The notes beneath the pieces are model-generated. The model saw only the letters and a list, made by a program, of their open reading frames with translations, ran no database searches and was not told where the DNA came from. DNA of 64,000 nucleotides from Haematobia irritans (lineage: Eukaryota; Arthropoda; Insecta; Diptera; Muscidae). Every line of letters begins with the position of its first letter. Within the stretch, counting starts at the first letter, position 1. The stretch lies in the NCBI RefSeq assembly GCF_050003625.1, contig NC_134398.1, positions 80,942,003 through 81,006,002 on the forward strand, in the 5' to 3' direction. Below, in pieces: positions 54,061 through 64,000 of the stretch. Made by a program: the position numbers and the translations under genes.

Positions 54061-54473
54061 GTTCTCCGTGTCCAACACTTTAACAAATGTTAATATGGTC
54101 AATTTTTAAGCCCTGCTTCGACCGAACACCAAAAGTTTTTTTTTACATAGATTCCAGATATGCACGCAAAAAAATAATTCTTTCCTCCCAAACGAAATTT
54201 TAGACAAACAAAGTTCGTTTCTCATTTGCTTTTCGTTGAAACGAAGTGTATTTGGAAGAAAAGTATACACATTTTGTGATAAACGTTTATTCTTTTCCAG
54301 GATGTAAAAACAATTTCATAAAAATTAACTCACAAAAAAAAAATTCTGGCTAATTGCATTTTCCCTCACATCTTTCTCACTTCCACGAAGTTTTTTAGTT
54401 CTTAGCACCTTTTTCTGTAATACAAACAATGTAGAAGAAATTATACGATTTTATAAATGTTTAATTTTTTTAC

Positions 54474-54552
54474 CTTTCGCCTGGACGGCGAATCGAACCG
54501 CGGACCATGCAATTTGTAAGCCAACACACTATCCACTGAGCTATGTAGCCGT
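54474..54552 (-). repeat. tRNA-like module, class I (twin element T2)
   Basis: Minus strand A box TAGCTCAGTGG and B box GGTTCGATTCG are intact. Confidence 0.65.
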
Positions 54553-54662
54553 TATTGACGTCAATAGACAATTACCCATATAAGTTATATTTATACAGCA
54601 TAGCCTGCGGCGCCCACGAGCCGATTAAACAAAGTTTATTTAACAGAAAAATACATTTAGTT

Positions 54663-54738
54663 GGGCACCGTGGAGCAGTGGTTGCTACGTCCGACTTGCA
54701 TGCCAAGGGTCGTGGGTTCGATCCCTGCTTCGACCAAA
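54663..54738 (+). repeat. tRNA-like module, class II (twin element T2)
   Basis: A-box-like TGGAGCAGTGG and B box GGGTTCGATCCC intact; CTGCTTCGACC follows. Confidence 0.65.
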
Positions 54739-55350
54739 GTTTTTTTTTACATATATTCCAGATATGGTCGGAAGATTCCGAAAAAATGTTCAACATTACA
54801 TTCTACTATATTAAATTTTTACTATGAACTTTAAAATGTGTCTTATTAAAGACCTAAAGTCAGAAAAGAACAGTGTTTGAGATAAACGAAATGGACTGTG
54901 TTTTTGGTTCAAAAATAAATTTTTTATTGAAAAAATAAAAATTTTGAAACAAACGATTTTTTTGGGTGATAAAGTGTATACTTTTCGAAGCAATTCAAAA
55001 AACTCTAACAAAAGAAAAACGTTTTCGGTACACGTTTTCCAAACGTTTTTTTTCTTTGCGTGTGTTCGGAAGATTCCTAAACGATGTTCAACATTACATA
55101 CTACTATATTAAAATTTGACTATGAACTGTAAAATGTGTCTTATTAAAGACTTAAAGTCAGAAAAGAACAGTGCTTATAAACGAAATGGACTGTGTTGTT
55201 GGTTCAAAAATATTTTTTTTTTATTGAAAAAATAAAAATTTTGTAGCAAACGAATTTTTTTTTGTGATAAAGGTTTAAAATTTTCGAAGAAATTAAAAAA
55301 AACTCTAACAAAAGAAAAACGTTTTCGGTACACGTTTTCCAAACGTTTTT

Positions 55351-55375
55351 TATACCCTGCGCCACACTGTGGAAT
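55351..55375 (-). mobile_element. Isolated HINE F terminus
   Basis: TATACCCTGCGCCACACTGT is the reverse complement of the HINE F right end (16320-16339). No other HINE sequence follows. Confidence 0.55.
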
Positions 55376-55957
55376 TAGAAAACATAAATAATGCTCAAAA
55401 ATATTATACTTACCTATACTTCGCTATATTCACTGAATTCATTTAGTTTTCGTCATCTTATCCCAAACTATTGTTATTAACAAGCCGCATAAAAAACTAA
55501 ACTACCAAGGCGACGAATTACAATTGGTCACAACGTTTACATATCATATGTTACAGCGTTGTGATAGTTAATACAACAATAATACCGGATGTAAATGATT
55601 TGATACAAAGTGGTACCAAAATTAAAAGGTAACGTGAATCAATTTATTAATACCATACGGTAGTGGTCACATACCGCCTTTTTTCTACCAGTGTAGAATA
55701 TAGATAGATGATCCACTTCTCTCCGGGAAAAAATGTGTCAGTTCCAAAAATTAATTTTCTGACATTTCGTTTTGATTTGTTCGCATTTGCTTTAGTGTTG
55801 TTCGTAAAGAGCAATGCTGCTCAAAATTAAATTTCGTATTTTAGCGGTTTTGGCAACAATTTTTTGTTCAGCTATGAACTTTTAATATATTAATTTATTT
55901 GTATATCCTCTGGTGCATCATAAATGTTCTAATTTTGTGTAAAATTGGCAAACTACA
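55376..55957. other. Unclassified; ends with a TIR-like scrap
   Basis: TTTTCTACCAGTGTAG at 55674-55690 resembles the right end of 46365-48719. Otherwise nothing is recognised. Confidence 0.35.
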
Positions 55958-56007
55958 AAAAGGAAAACGAAAGAGAATACGCTTACATTCTCTTTCGTTT
56001 TCCTTTT
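55958..56007. repeat. Perfect 21-bp inverted repeat, 8-base loop
   Basis: AAAAGGAAAACGAAAGAGAA plus T (55958-55978) and its exact complement (55987-56007) flank ACGCTTAC. Could fold as a hairpin in RNA or DNA; origin unknown. Confidence 0.9.
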
Positions 56008-57117
56008 CACTTATTTTCTTCGTTCATTCTTAATCTTCGGAACAGTCAAACATCGTTTGACACCGATGGATCATATATCTATATTCTATAATCTTTGTCA
56101 CAATGCCTAACCATCTTTTTTTTATCGAAAACAACAAGATTTCGTTTTAATGAACTGATGAACCAAGAGAAAATCCTAAATCCGATTTTTTTAAATGAAA
56201 CATTCACGAAAGTCACGGAAATCATGGACGCCACTGGCTTCAGATTCAAATTATTAATAAAACTAGAAATAGAAAATAAAAGTAAAAACATGTCCAAATA
56301 ACTTTGGAATGACTACTGCTCCAAACTAGCAATAAAAAAAGAACTAAATTTATACAAGTACTTACATTTTCAATTTTTATTTTAAAATGATTAACGCAAA
56401 AATTAAAAATGTCAAGATTTGAATAAATTAACTGCTTTGCAAAGACCCTCACTCAAGGAAGAATGTACACACATGCATCCCTTTTGGAAATTTGTAATCA
56501 AAAAGTATTACAATGTGATGGTTAGAGATGACACTTTGCCCTCTCACCCCATTTCATTTCACATTTAACCCCCCTCACATTGCGAAGGATCAAGTGATGT
56601 TACGTCGGTTAAATGTTATGTAAAATATTTTAATCGTTCTATTCCCGCACCCCTCCCTTCGAACGACATTCGGCTATTGTTTCAGTCCGCTTTATTTGTG
56701 TCGGGATTTCATTGTCGCCCAAGTGGCGTCAATTCACCCATTTGGGGTGTTACTAACACGACCCCTGTGCCGGTGGTGTGCTATAAAAATGGGGCCATGA
56801 GCACTAGATTGTATGTCATAATGACCACAGCCACCAGTGCCGCCTTTGTGTTTTGTTCTGGTAATATTCTTGGCTTGATTTATTTCGGTTTAAGTTTACA
56901 TTTAACAAAACGACATAATGTTATCATGAATATTTATATTTATCCAAGAGAATTAAATGTGTACAGTGGGTTGAATTTCCAATATTGGTGTGAAGTGAAT
57001 TCGACGAAAGGATAAAAAACAAGAACGTTTAATGTGAAATTTTCATTTCACTTTCATTGTGAATAGTCAAATTGATTTGAAAACTTTTATTTATTTTGTT
57101 GTAGTTGTACAGAGAAG
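56008..57117. other. Low-repeat DNA, nothing recognised
   Basis: A 112-codon plus frame (56677-57015) and 68-codon frames at 56095-56301 and its opposite strand have no known motif. Composition is more balanced near 56520-56880. It may be single-copy host DNA. Confidence 0.35.
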
Positions 57118-57260
57118 GAGCAAACGGCGGCCGGACATATCTCCCAAAATGATTTTTGGGCGATATGTCCCAATTTTGGTTTATTTTAGTTTGCTCTTTA
57201 TGTCCTCCCCCATCACGGTCATAAGCCCCATAAAAAATATGGGTGTTATGACCGTTTGAA
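57118..57260. repeat. Palindrome-rich repeat G, copy 3
   Basis: GGCCGGACATATCTCCC, TTTTTGGGCGATATGTCC and CATCACGGTCATAAGCCCC match repeat G copies 1 and 2, slightly shorter. Confidence 0.6.
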
Positions 57261-57622
57261 TATAAAGAATGCTTTTAAAATAAAAAAATATGTTTTTTTT
57301 ATATATTTCAAAAGCTATATATGATTATTTCATATAATCCAATTTGTGGAATTTTGCAAATGTTTAATAGACAGATATGCCTCTTATTGACAAATATCGA
57401 ATCCTGTTTTTATTTCGTATGCTGGAAGAAGAGGTAAAACTAGCATATCCTGGCTTCATCGTTTGTTTTAATTGCTTTTTGCTGCATAAGAATCTTTCGC
57501 TCGTGAAAAAGGTCAGTTCAAGCTCAAAGACATTTGAATTTATATATTTAAACATGAAAATACGGAAAATGTAAATTTGTCTTTTGAGCAAACCAGACAA
57601 ATGCTGAATTGAATATTATCTA
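57261..57622 (+). repeat. Foldback repeat H, copy 2, left part
   Basis: Matches 26836-27240, uninterrupted where copy 1 carries HINE B. It includes the MPLIDKYRIL frame (57377), open here for 65 codons. Confidence 0.55.
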
Positions 57623-58768
57623 GACGCACAGAAAAAAAAACACGTTTGGATATGGTTGCCGCATCCATTTAATGCTTATCTAGAGTATGTAATTGTCGCG
57701 AAAACCATATATTTTGTCTTTGTAAAAATAATTTTCGATCAGAGAAAAATATATGCTGGCAATAAGCATTTAAATGGTTCTCAAATGCCGCAAACAAGTT
57801 CATTATTTAAATGATAGAATTTGAGACCATTACATGGTCGGCAAAATCATGTACCTGACCATTCAATTTATTAACTTTTTTTGCGGAAAAAAAGTATTCT
57901 TATAGGTTACGTATAGACATGTCTAGAAGCATTACATGACCAAACAGACCATGTACATTTTTTTGGCGACCATTTAATTTTTAAATTTTTTTTGCAGCGA
58001 AAATAATTTTATAAAAACATTGAGCAGGTACACACGATTTTAATTTTGCGCGTCAGTCGTGTGTTGATTGTTTCTTGGAATTGACGGAGAACACGGAATT
58101 ACTGTGTTTTGTGTTAATTTATTTATTCAGAAGTGGTTTTATGTGAATACAAAAAAAGGAAAGTGTAATTGAAATAATGTACATGTTTTTTGTTCTGCAT
58201 TTTGATATATGGTATCATTTATTTATAATTGCAGTTACATGATGCCTGCGTTGGTACATTTGATGGGTACGAAGTAGATATGGAATAATCACTTATTGTT
58301 GAAATTGAACCAAAATAGAGTGTGTAAAAATATATGATGTTTTCTTGCACGACATTATAAATACAAATAAACAATGATTTAATTCATAAACAAATAAAAA
58401 CCAATAAATAAAGTTAATTTCCTATTTTCTTTTCTCAAGTGGCGTCCTTTTTTCGACGACGAAAAAAGTTTTTTCATAAAGATCAAAACATTTTAGGTTG
58501 TGACCATGTTCTTTTACTGGAAGAAAACCATTTTTAACGAATACCCTAACATTTCAGATCGTGACCATTGTCTTTTGATTGAAACAAAATTCTTTTCATC
58601 AATATAATAACATTTAATATGAGGACAATTTTATTTTTCTTTGAACCCTGTTCACAGAGCCAACATAATTGCAGGTGAAAATGTTACATAGTCGCCGCAA
58701 AAATAGCTTCTATCACATTATTTTGCTCTTCGAATATGATTGTGACAATCATGTTTCTTCTCTGCGTG
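57623..58768. mobile_element. TIR element with ACATGGTC words, 1146 bp
   Basis: GACGCACAGAAAAAAAAACA at the left and TTTCTTCTCTGCGTG at the right are inverted, with TA on each side (57621-57622, 58769-58770). The empty site is 27236-27252 (AATTACGTATTTTAAACTG). The inside is built of GACCATGT/ACATGGTC words. A second copy begins at 62312. No protein. Confidence 0.75.
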
Positions 58769-58770
58769 TA

Positions 58771-59229
58771 TTTTAAAATGAAAATTGGAAAGAGATGCGA
58801 TGATCATTTTTTCAAGTACCCATCAGCAGCATGTCGATCATCTCATCTCTTTCCAATTTTCATTTTAAAATACATAATTTTCAATTCAGCATTTGTCTGG
58901 TTTTCTCAAAAGAAAAAATTTACAATTTCCGTGTTTTCATGTTTAAATATATAAATTCAAATATCTTTGAGCTTAAACTGACCTTTTTCACGAGCGAAAG
59001 TGGTCTTCGTAGTGCCGCTTTTCCATTTATGTCGTACGCTGAGAAGAAAAATGGTCAATAATTCTTATCCAACAAAAAGCAATTAAAACAAACGATGCTC
59101 GCGATTTTTTTCAAGTACCCATTAGCAGCACGTCGATTATCTCATCTCTTTCCAATTTTAATGTTTAAAACAAGATAATAAAATGAAAGTTTCAAGAATT
59201 TGAGGACGAACGGAATGTGATGAATTTAA
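58771..59229. repeat. Foldback repeat H, copy 2, right part
   Basis: Starts with a shortened form of the 27255-27376 palindrome without the CG centre, then runs inverted relative to 26995-27240, then another half-arm at 59102-59160 and GAATGTGATGAATTTA, where HINE D begins. Confidence 0.65.
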
Positions 59230-60870
59230 ACAAGTATATACGGCCAGGCCGAAGCTTATGAACCCTCCACCATGGATTGCGTAGAAACTTCTACTGAATT
59301 ACTTGGGTTGCGGTAACACTTGCCGATGGCAAGGTATCTTAAAACTTCCTAACACCGTCTTCTAAATTACAAGGTAGTCCATACGTAGTATATATTAAAC
59401 TAAAAAAGGCCGATTAATTACGTAAATAATTAAGTTTAAAGTTTCTATAGAAATAAAATTTTCACAACATTTTCTATAGAAGTAAAAATTTTCTATAGAA
59501 ATAAAATTTGGAAAAAAATTTCTATAGAAATAAAATTTTGAAAAAATTTTCTATAGAAATAAAATTTTGACAAAATTTTCTATAGAAATAAAATTTTTAC
59601 AAAATATTCTATAGAAATAAAATTTTGAAAAAAATTTTCTATAGAAATAAAATTTTGACAAAATTTTCTATAGAAATAACATTTTGTCAATGTTTTCCAT
59701 AAAACTAAAATTTTGGTACATTATTTTTGGCTCGAGTGGCAACCTTGAATATGAACCGATATGGACCAATTTTCGTGTGATTGGGGATCGGCTATATATA
59801 ACTATAGACCGTTATGGACCAATTTTGGCATGGATATTAGCGGCCTTATACTAATAACACCACGTTTCAAATTTCTACCAAGAGGCTCCGGAGATCAAAT
59901 CTGGGAAAAGGTTTATATGTGGGCTATATATAATTATGGACTGATATGGGCCAATTCTTGCGTGTTTGTTATAGACCACATTCTAACACCATGTTCCAAA
60001 TTTCAACCGTATCGGATGAATTTTGCTCCTCCAAGAGGCTCCGGAGGACAAATCTGGCAATCGATTTATATGGGGGCTATATATAATTATGGACCGATAT
60101 GGACCAATTTTTGCATGGTCATTAGAGAACATATACCAACACCATGTACCAAATTTCAGCCGGATCGGATGAAATTTTCATTTCTTAGAGGCTCTGCAAA
60201 CTAAATCGGGGGATCGGTTTATATGGGGGCTATATATAATTATGGACCGATGTGGACCAATTTTTGCATGGTCATTAGAGAACATATACCAATACCATGT
60301 ACCAAATTTCAGCCGAATGGGATGAAATTTGCTTCTCTTAGAGGCTCCACAACCCAAATCGGGGGATCGGTTTATATGGGGGCTATATATAATTATGGAC
60401 CGATGTGGACCAATTTTTGCATGGTTGTTAGAGACCATATACTAACACCATGTACCAAATTTCAGCCGGATCGGATGAAATTTGCTTCTCTTAGAGCGAT
60501 CGCAAGCCAAATTTGGGGGTCTGTTTATATGGGGGCTATACGAAAAAGTGGACCGATATGGACCAATTTCTGCATGGTTGTTAGAGACCATATACTAACA
60601 CCATGTACCAAATTTGAGCCGGATCGGATGAAATTTGCTTCTCTTAGAGCAATCGCAAGCCAATTTTGGGGGTCCGTTTATATGGGGGCTATACGTAAAA
60701 GTGGACCGATATGGCCCATTTGCAATACCATCCGACCTACATCAATAACAACTACTTGTGCCAAGTTTCAAGTCGATAGCTTGTTTCGTTCGGAAGTTAG
60801 CGTGATTTCAACAGACGGACGGACGGACATGCTCAGATCGACTCAGAATTTCACCACGACCCAGAATATA

Positions 60871-61803
60871 AAGGGTGATTCTTTTGAGGTTAGGATTTTC
60901 ATGCATTAGTATTTGACAGATCACGTGGGATTTCAGACATGGTGTCAAAGAGAAAGATGCTCAGTATGCTTTGACATTTCATCATGAATAGACTTACTAA
61001 CGAGCCACAACGTCGAATTTTCAGTGAATGGGCCCTAGAAAAGTTGGCAGAAAATCCGCTTTTTTATCGACAAATTTTGTTCAGCGATGAGGCTCATTTC
61101 TGGTTGAATGGCTACGTAAATAAGCAAAATTGCCGCATTTGGAGTGAAGAGCAACCAGAAGCCGTTCAAGAACTGCCCATGCATCCCGAAAAATGCACTG
61201 TTTGGTGTGGTTTGTACGCTGGTGGAATCATTGGACCGTATTTTTTCAAAGATGCTGTTGGACGCAACGTTACGGTGAATGGCGATCGCTATCGTTCGAT
61301 GCTAACAAACTTTTTGTTGCCAAAAATGGAAGAACTGAACTTGGTTGACATGTGGTTTCAACAAGATGGCGCTACATGCCACACAGCTCGCGATTCTATG
61401 GCCATTTTGAGGGAAAACTTCGGAGAACAATTCATCTCAAGAAATGGACCGGTAAGTTGGCCACCAAGATCATGCGATTTGACGCCTTTAGACTATTTTT
61501 TGTGGGGCTACGTCAAGTCTAAAGTCTACAGAAATAAGCCAGCAACTATTCCAGCTTTGGAAGACAACATTTCCGAAGAAATTCGGGCTATTCCGGCCGA
61601 AATGCTCGAAAAAGTTGCCCAAAATTGGACTTTCCGAATGGACCACCTAAGACACAGCCGCGGTCAACATTTAAATGAAATTATCTTCAAAAAGTAAATG
61701 TCATGGACCAATCTAACGTTTCAAATAAAGAACCGATGAGATTTTGCAAATTTTATGCGTTTTTTTTAAAAAAAAGTTATCAAGCTCTTAACAAATCACC
61801 CTT
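60871..61803 (+). mobile_element. DDD transposon, copy 4, in-frame deletion derivative
   Basis: Same ends; TA duplication at 60869-60870 and 61804-61805. Same deletion as copy 3. It occupies the same TA of the HINE tail as copy 1 does in HINE B, but in the opposite orientation, so it is an independent insertion. Confidence 0.93.
60984..61697 (+). CDS. 237-aa transposase derivative without DNA-binding domain (copy 4)
   Basis: MNRLTNE is fused to PQRRIFSEWALEKL, exactly as at 49718-49005; the catalytic Asp triad is kept. One substitution against the full protein, Arg to His at residue 348 equivalent (LRHSRGQ). The frame is intact from start to stop. Because two dispersed insertions carry the same fusion, the deleted element itself must have been mobilised, presumably by a full-length enzyme such as the one at 25545-26630. 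Confidence 0.82.
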   Translation: MNRLTNEPQRRIFSEWALEKLAENPLFYRQILFSDEAHFWLNGYVNKQNCRIWSEEQPEAVQELPMHPEKCTVWCGLYAGGIIGPYFFKDAVGRNVTVNGDRYRSMLTNFLLPKMEELNLVDMWFQQDGATCHTARDSMAILRENFGEQFISRNGPVSWPPRSCDLTPLDYFLWGYVKSKVYRNKPATIPALEDNISEEIRAIPAEMLEKVAQNWTFRMDHLRHSRGQHLNEIIFKK

Positions 61804-61976
61804 TATATACTTTATGGGGTCAATATTTCGATGTGTTACAAACGGAAAAAGGATTCGCGTGTGCGAATTCATCACATTCGTGTATATCGAACGAAACTCC
61901 ATTCGAAAGAAAGGCAGTCACTCGATTTCGAGTGAAATTGGTTTTTTTTTCTATTATTGAAAGTTATAGCCTGTTT

Positions 61977-62105
61977 CTCTATGTCGACCGAGTACCATCG
62001 ATCGACTGAAATGCATAGAAACATCTGATTTTAGGTTATAAATTCAGCTGTTTCTTCCCATTTCAGTCGATCGATAGAGCTCGTTCGACATACAGAAACA
62101 GGCTG
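61977..62105. mobile_element. Foldback MITE, 129 bp
   Basis: TAGCCTGTTTCTCTATGTCG and ATCGATCGACTGAAATG pair with the right arm ending ACAGAAACAGGCTG. TTA on both sides fits a PIF/Harbinger-type 3-bp target duplication. Confidence 0.75.
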
Positions 62106-62311
62106 TTAGTTTCATATACATTGTCCAGAGAATTCATACAAATGTTTTTACTTTTTTACAATGTTTTTACTTTCTTCTTGACATATATGTTATTGCATAT
62201 TTTCGTTTATTACTCGACAACAAAATATGAAGTGACTTGCCTTTCGAAAAAGAGGAACCAAAATCAATTTTCTATCGTTTGGAATAAGAAAGAAAGCTTT
62301 GGTTCGATACA
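62106..62311. other. Nothing recognised
   Basis: AT-rich with short frames lacking motifs. Confidence 0.35.
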
Positions 62312-62392
62312 CGCACAGAAAAAAACACGTTTGGACATGGTTGCCGCATCCATTTAATGCTTTTCTAGAGCATATAATTGTGGCGAAATCCA

Positions 62393-62898
62393 CACTAAAA
62401 AAAGTGAACTCTCTATTTCACTAAAGCCAATTTAACTTTCTCTTAGTTTATGGAATTGCTATATGAGGAAGTTTTCTTTACTCCAATAATTGTTTGCGTA
62501 CGTTAGTTAAATGAACTAAAAAATGGGGAACAATATACACAAGTTAAGCATAAAGATTTACTAAATTCGTATTTCTCACAAAATAGTTCATTATTTCTTT
62601 AAATTTGTAAATTTTACAAAAAATGCGTCCATCATGAACTTCGTATGTCACTAAAGACATTCTTGCATTTTTGAACTCCAATTTTTTTCTTTCAAACTAC
62701 AAAATGTTCTTTAACAAGTGAAAAAAAAATATTGTCTAATAAATTTTCTTGAATTTGTCGAAAAATATTTACTTATTCTTGTGATATCGGCGTGAAGCCA
62801 ACGTTTGTAATACTATTTACTTAAAATTTTCTAAAATATTCAAAGTTTTCTAAAATTAACCAAATGTTTTCTTCCTTGTGGGTTCACTGTTTCCTCTG
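62393..62898. mobile_element. TIR element S, copy 2 (~506 bp)
   Basis: CACTAAAAAAAGTGAACTC at the left and GGGTTCACTGTTTCC at the right. Same length and order as the sequence of 15312-16722 without its HINE. It preserves the empty site for HINE F at 62511-62530. Confidence 0.75.
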
Positions 62899-63857
62899 CA
62901 CGGATGAAAAAGGCTGTTTTTCATATGTTTGGCTATAAACATTATATGTTTGGAACACAAATTTTTAAACACAATATTTTTGAGTGCAAGCATATAATGT
63001 TCATAAACTAGCATAACATGTTTGGGACATATATGTTAATATGTTAGAACATATTATGTTTGGGACATAAAATGTTTGTAAATATAATATGCTTGGATGC
63101 AAACATATATTAATTTAGAAATAGCCTATAAACATATATGTGTTTAGTAGCTTGGAGCGATATTGAATTAAGTTGGTGGTTGTTGCTTGTTATTACAAAA
63201 TTAACATTTTATTTTTCCTTGGGCAATTGATCAGCTACTTCTTTGATCCTTACAAACTGTGTGGTCCGCTGTTCGAATCCCCGTCCGGCAAAAGGTAAAA
63301 TTAAAATAAAAAAAAAATCATACAATTGAATAATTTCTTCTACAATGTTTGTATTGCAGAAAAAGGTGCTAAGAACTAAAAAATCTCGTGGAAGTGAGAA
63401 AGATGTGGGGGAATATACAATTGGGCAGAAACAAAATTTTGAGCATTCAGGTCGAAAACCTATGTTGTTAGCACCTATATTACCTGTTTTTTTTCATAAT
63501 TCGTTATGATTGTAAATATATAAATAAATACAATTTTGAGCACAATATTGTTTGGGAGAATTTTTTTTAAGCATATAATATTTTTGGGTGCAAAATGCTT
63601 CCAAACATATTATATGTTCACATAATAACATTGTTTTTTGGAAGACAACATTATTGAATTTGGATGCAAAAATACAAAATGTTTGGAACTTAGACTACCC
63701 AAACATATATTGTTTAGACTAATATGCTTTCAAACATATTATATATTGGAAGAGATCAAACATATAAATGTTTGGGCAATACCCAAAAATGTATATGCTT
63801 GAAGCAAAATATGTTTGGGAGTATATGTTACAGAAGCGATTTTTTATGAGCGTGTGT
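62899..63857. mobile_element. Element V, copy 2
   Basis: Nearly the same as 50324-51300 throughout, including the class I tRNA-like module (63222-63295) and the LINE scrap (63440-63530). It starts CACGGATGAAAAAGGCTG, abutting element S copy 2. Confidence 0.8.
63222..63295 (+). repeat. tRNA-like module, class I (element V copy 2)
   Basis: Same B box TGTTCGAATCCCC and tail as at 50672-50745. Confidence 0.55.
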
Positions 63858-64000
63858 GCATGTATTTTGTCTTTGTGAAATTTCCTAGTCCAGAAAAATG
63901 TGTGCTGGCAATAAGCATTTAAATGGTTCTCAAATGCCGCAAACATGTTCTATTATTGAAATGATAGAATTTGAGACCACTACATGGTCGGGAAAATCAT

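Larger units (their letters stand above)
54163..55062. mobile_element. Twin-tRNA-like TIR element, copy T2
   Basis: CACGCAAAAAAATAATTC pairs with TTTTTTTTCTTTGCGTG; flanked by TG/TG. 900 bp. It contains class I minus (54474-54552) and class II plus (54663-54738), the same divergent pair as T1 in the opposite orientation. It sits inside another copy of itself at a site that T2 still shows uninterrupted (GATATGGTCGGAAGATTCC near 54764). Confidence 0.8.
54080..55350 (+). mobile_element. Twin-tRNA-like element, copy T3 (host of T2), partial
   Basis: 54113-54162 (CCTGCTTCGACCGAACACC to TTCCAGATATG) and 55063-55350 (TTCGGAAGATTCC onward to CCAAACGTTTTT) join into the same arm as 54738-55050. It is the older copy into which T2 inserted. 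Its class II module is cut on the left; its right end runs into a HINE F end. Confidence 0.7.
59230..61846 (+). mobile_element. HINE copy D, 3' truncated, with transposon copy 4
   Basis: Start ACAAGTATATACGGCCAGGC lacks half of the hairpin. 29-bp units (59450-59690), 153-bp landmarks at 59917, 60070, 60223, 60376, 60529 and 60682 (five exact intervals), GGAC tract near 60815, then transposon copy 4. The sequence stops at ACAAACGGA (61846), before the usual GGGTATA end, and joins AAAAGGATTCGCG, the sequence that follows the same site in repeat H copy 1 (27446). Confidence 0.65.
62312..64000 (+). mobile_element. Second copy of the 57623 element, split by two insertions, cut by window end
   Basis: 62312-62390 matches the left end (ACGCACAGAAAAAA, TGGTTGCCGCATCC). 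The same sequence resumes at about 63855 (ATTTTGTCTTTGTGAAA, GCTGGCAATAAGCATTTAAA) and runs to the window end. The uninterrupted order is at 57623-57850. Confidence 0.8.

Overview
The window is AT-rich repetitive DNA from an insect, most likely a higher (probably calyptrate) fly. This rests on the element types: rolling-circle-like elements carrying a GTCY microsatellite as in dipteran mini-me/DINE-1 elements, Tc1/mariner-type transposons, non-LTR retrotransposons with (TAACC)n or (TAAA)n tails, and a tRNA-derived SINE. I found no intact host protein gene, rRNA gene, convincing functional tRNA gene, CRISPR array or bacterial-style operon. Almost every base that I can classify is mobile or tandem-repeat DNA, heavily nested.

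Layout. 1-4223: diverged copy of a large TIR element (here 'element L') broken by a LINE 3' end, a MITE and a Helentron-like element (HINE A). 4061-13952: a ~3.5 kb tandem duplication holding a LINE (A) with an antisense LINE (C) inside it; an intact element L (7422-10269), itself carrying a piggyBac-like MITE, sits in the first copy only. 13953-23393: sparsely annotated DNA with HINE F inside a TIR element, HINE E, small MITEs, tRNA-like modules and one broken acidic ORF. 23394-26835: HINE B, containing the only full-length transposase gene (25545-26630). 26836-33410: foldback DNA with CG-alternating hairpins, tRNA-like modules and a 162-bp-unit element in head-to-head arrays. 33411-36260: LINE A on the minus strand, interrupted by a Tc1 copy that is in turn interrupted by a twin-tRNA-like TIR element. 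36480-39240: TCACG minisatellite and LINE B. 39472-41670: HINE C (minus). 41697-46308: MITEs and the SINE. 46365-49831: a TIR element with one deleted transposon copy inside and another just beyond it. 50324-55350: palindromic-word element, satellite, and a self-nested twin-tRNA-like element. 57122-64000: foldback repeat, HINE D with a fourth transposon copy, and a three-level nest at the end.

How the parts interact. The intact 361-aa DDD transposase is the plausible source of mobility for three internally deleted relatives with matching ends; two of these share one identical in-frame deletion, so a deletion derivative has itself moved. The SINE shares its 3' tail with LINE A, the usual sign that a SINE uses that LINE's reverse transcriptase. 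The HINEs have no helicase gene here and would need an outside Helentron. Several insertions can be checked against empty sites in the same window, which gives exact element ends and a relative order of events.
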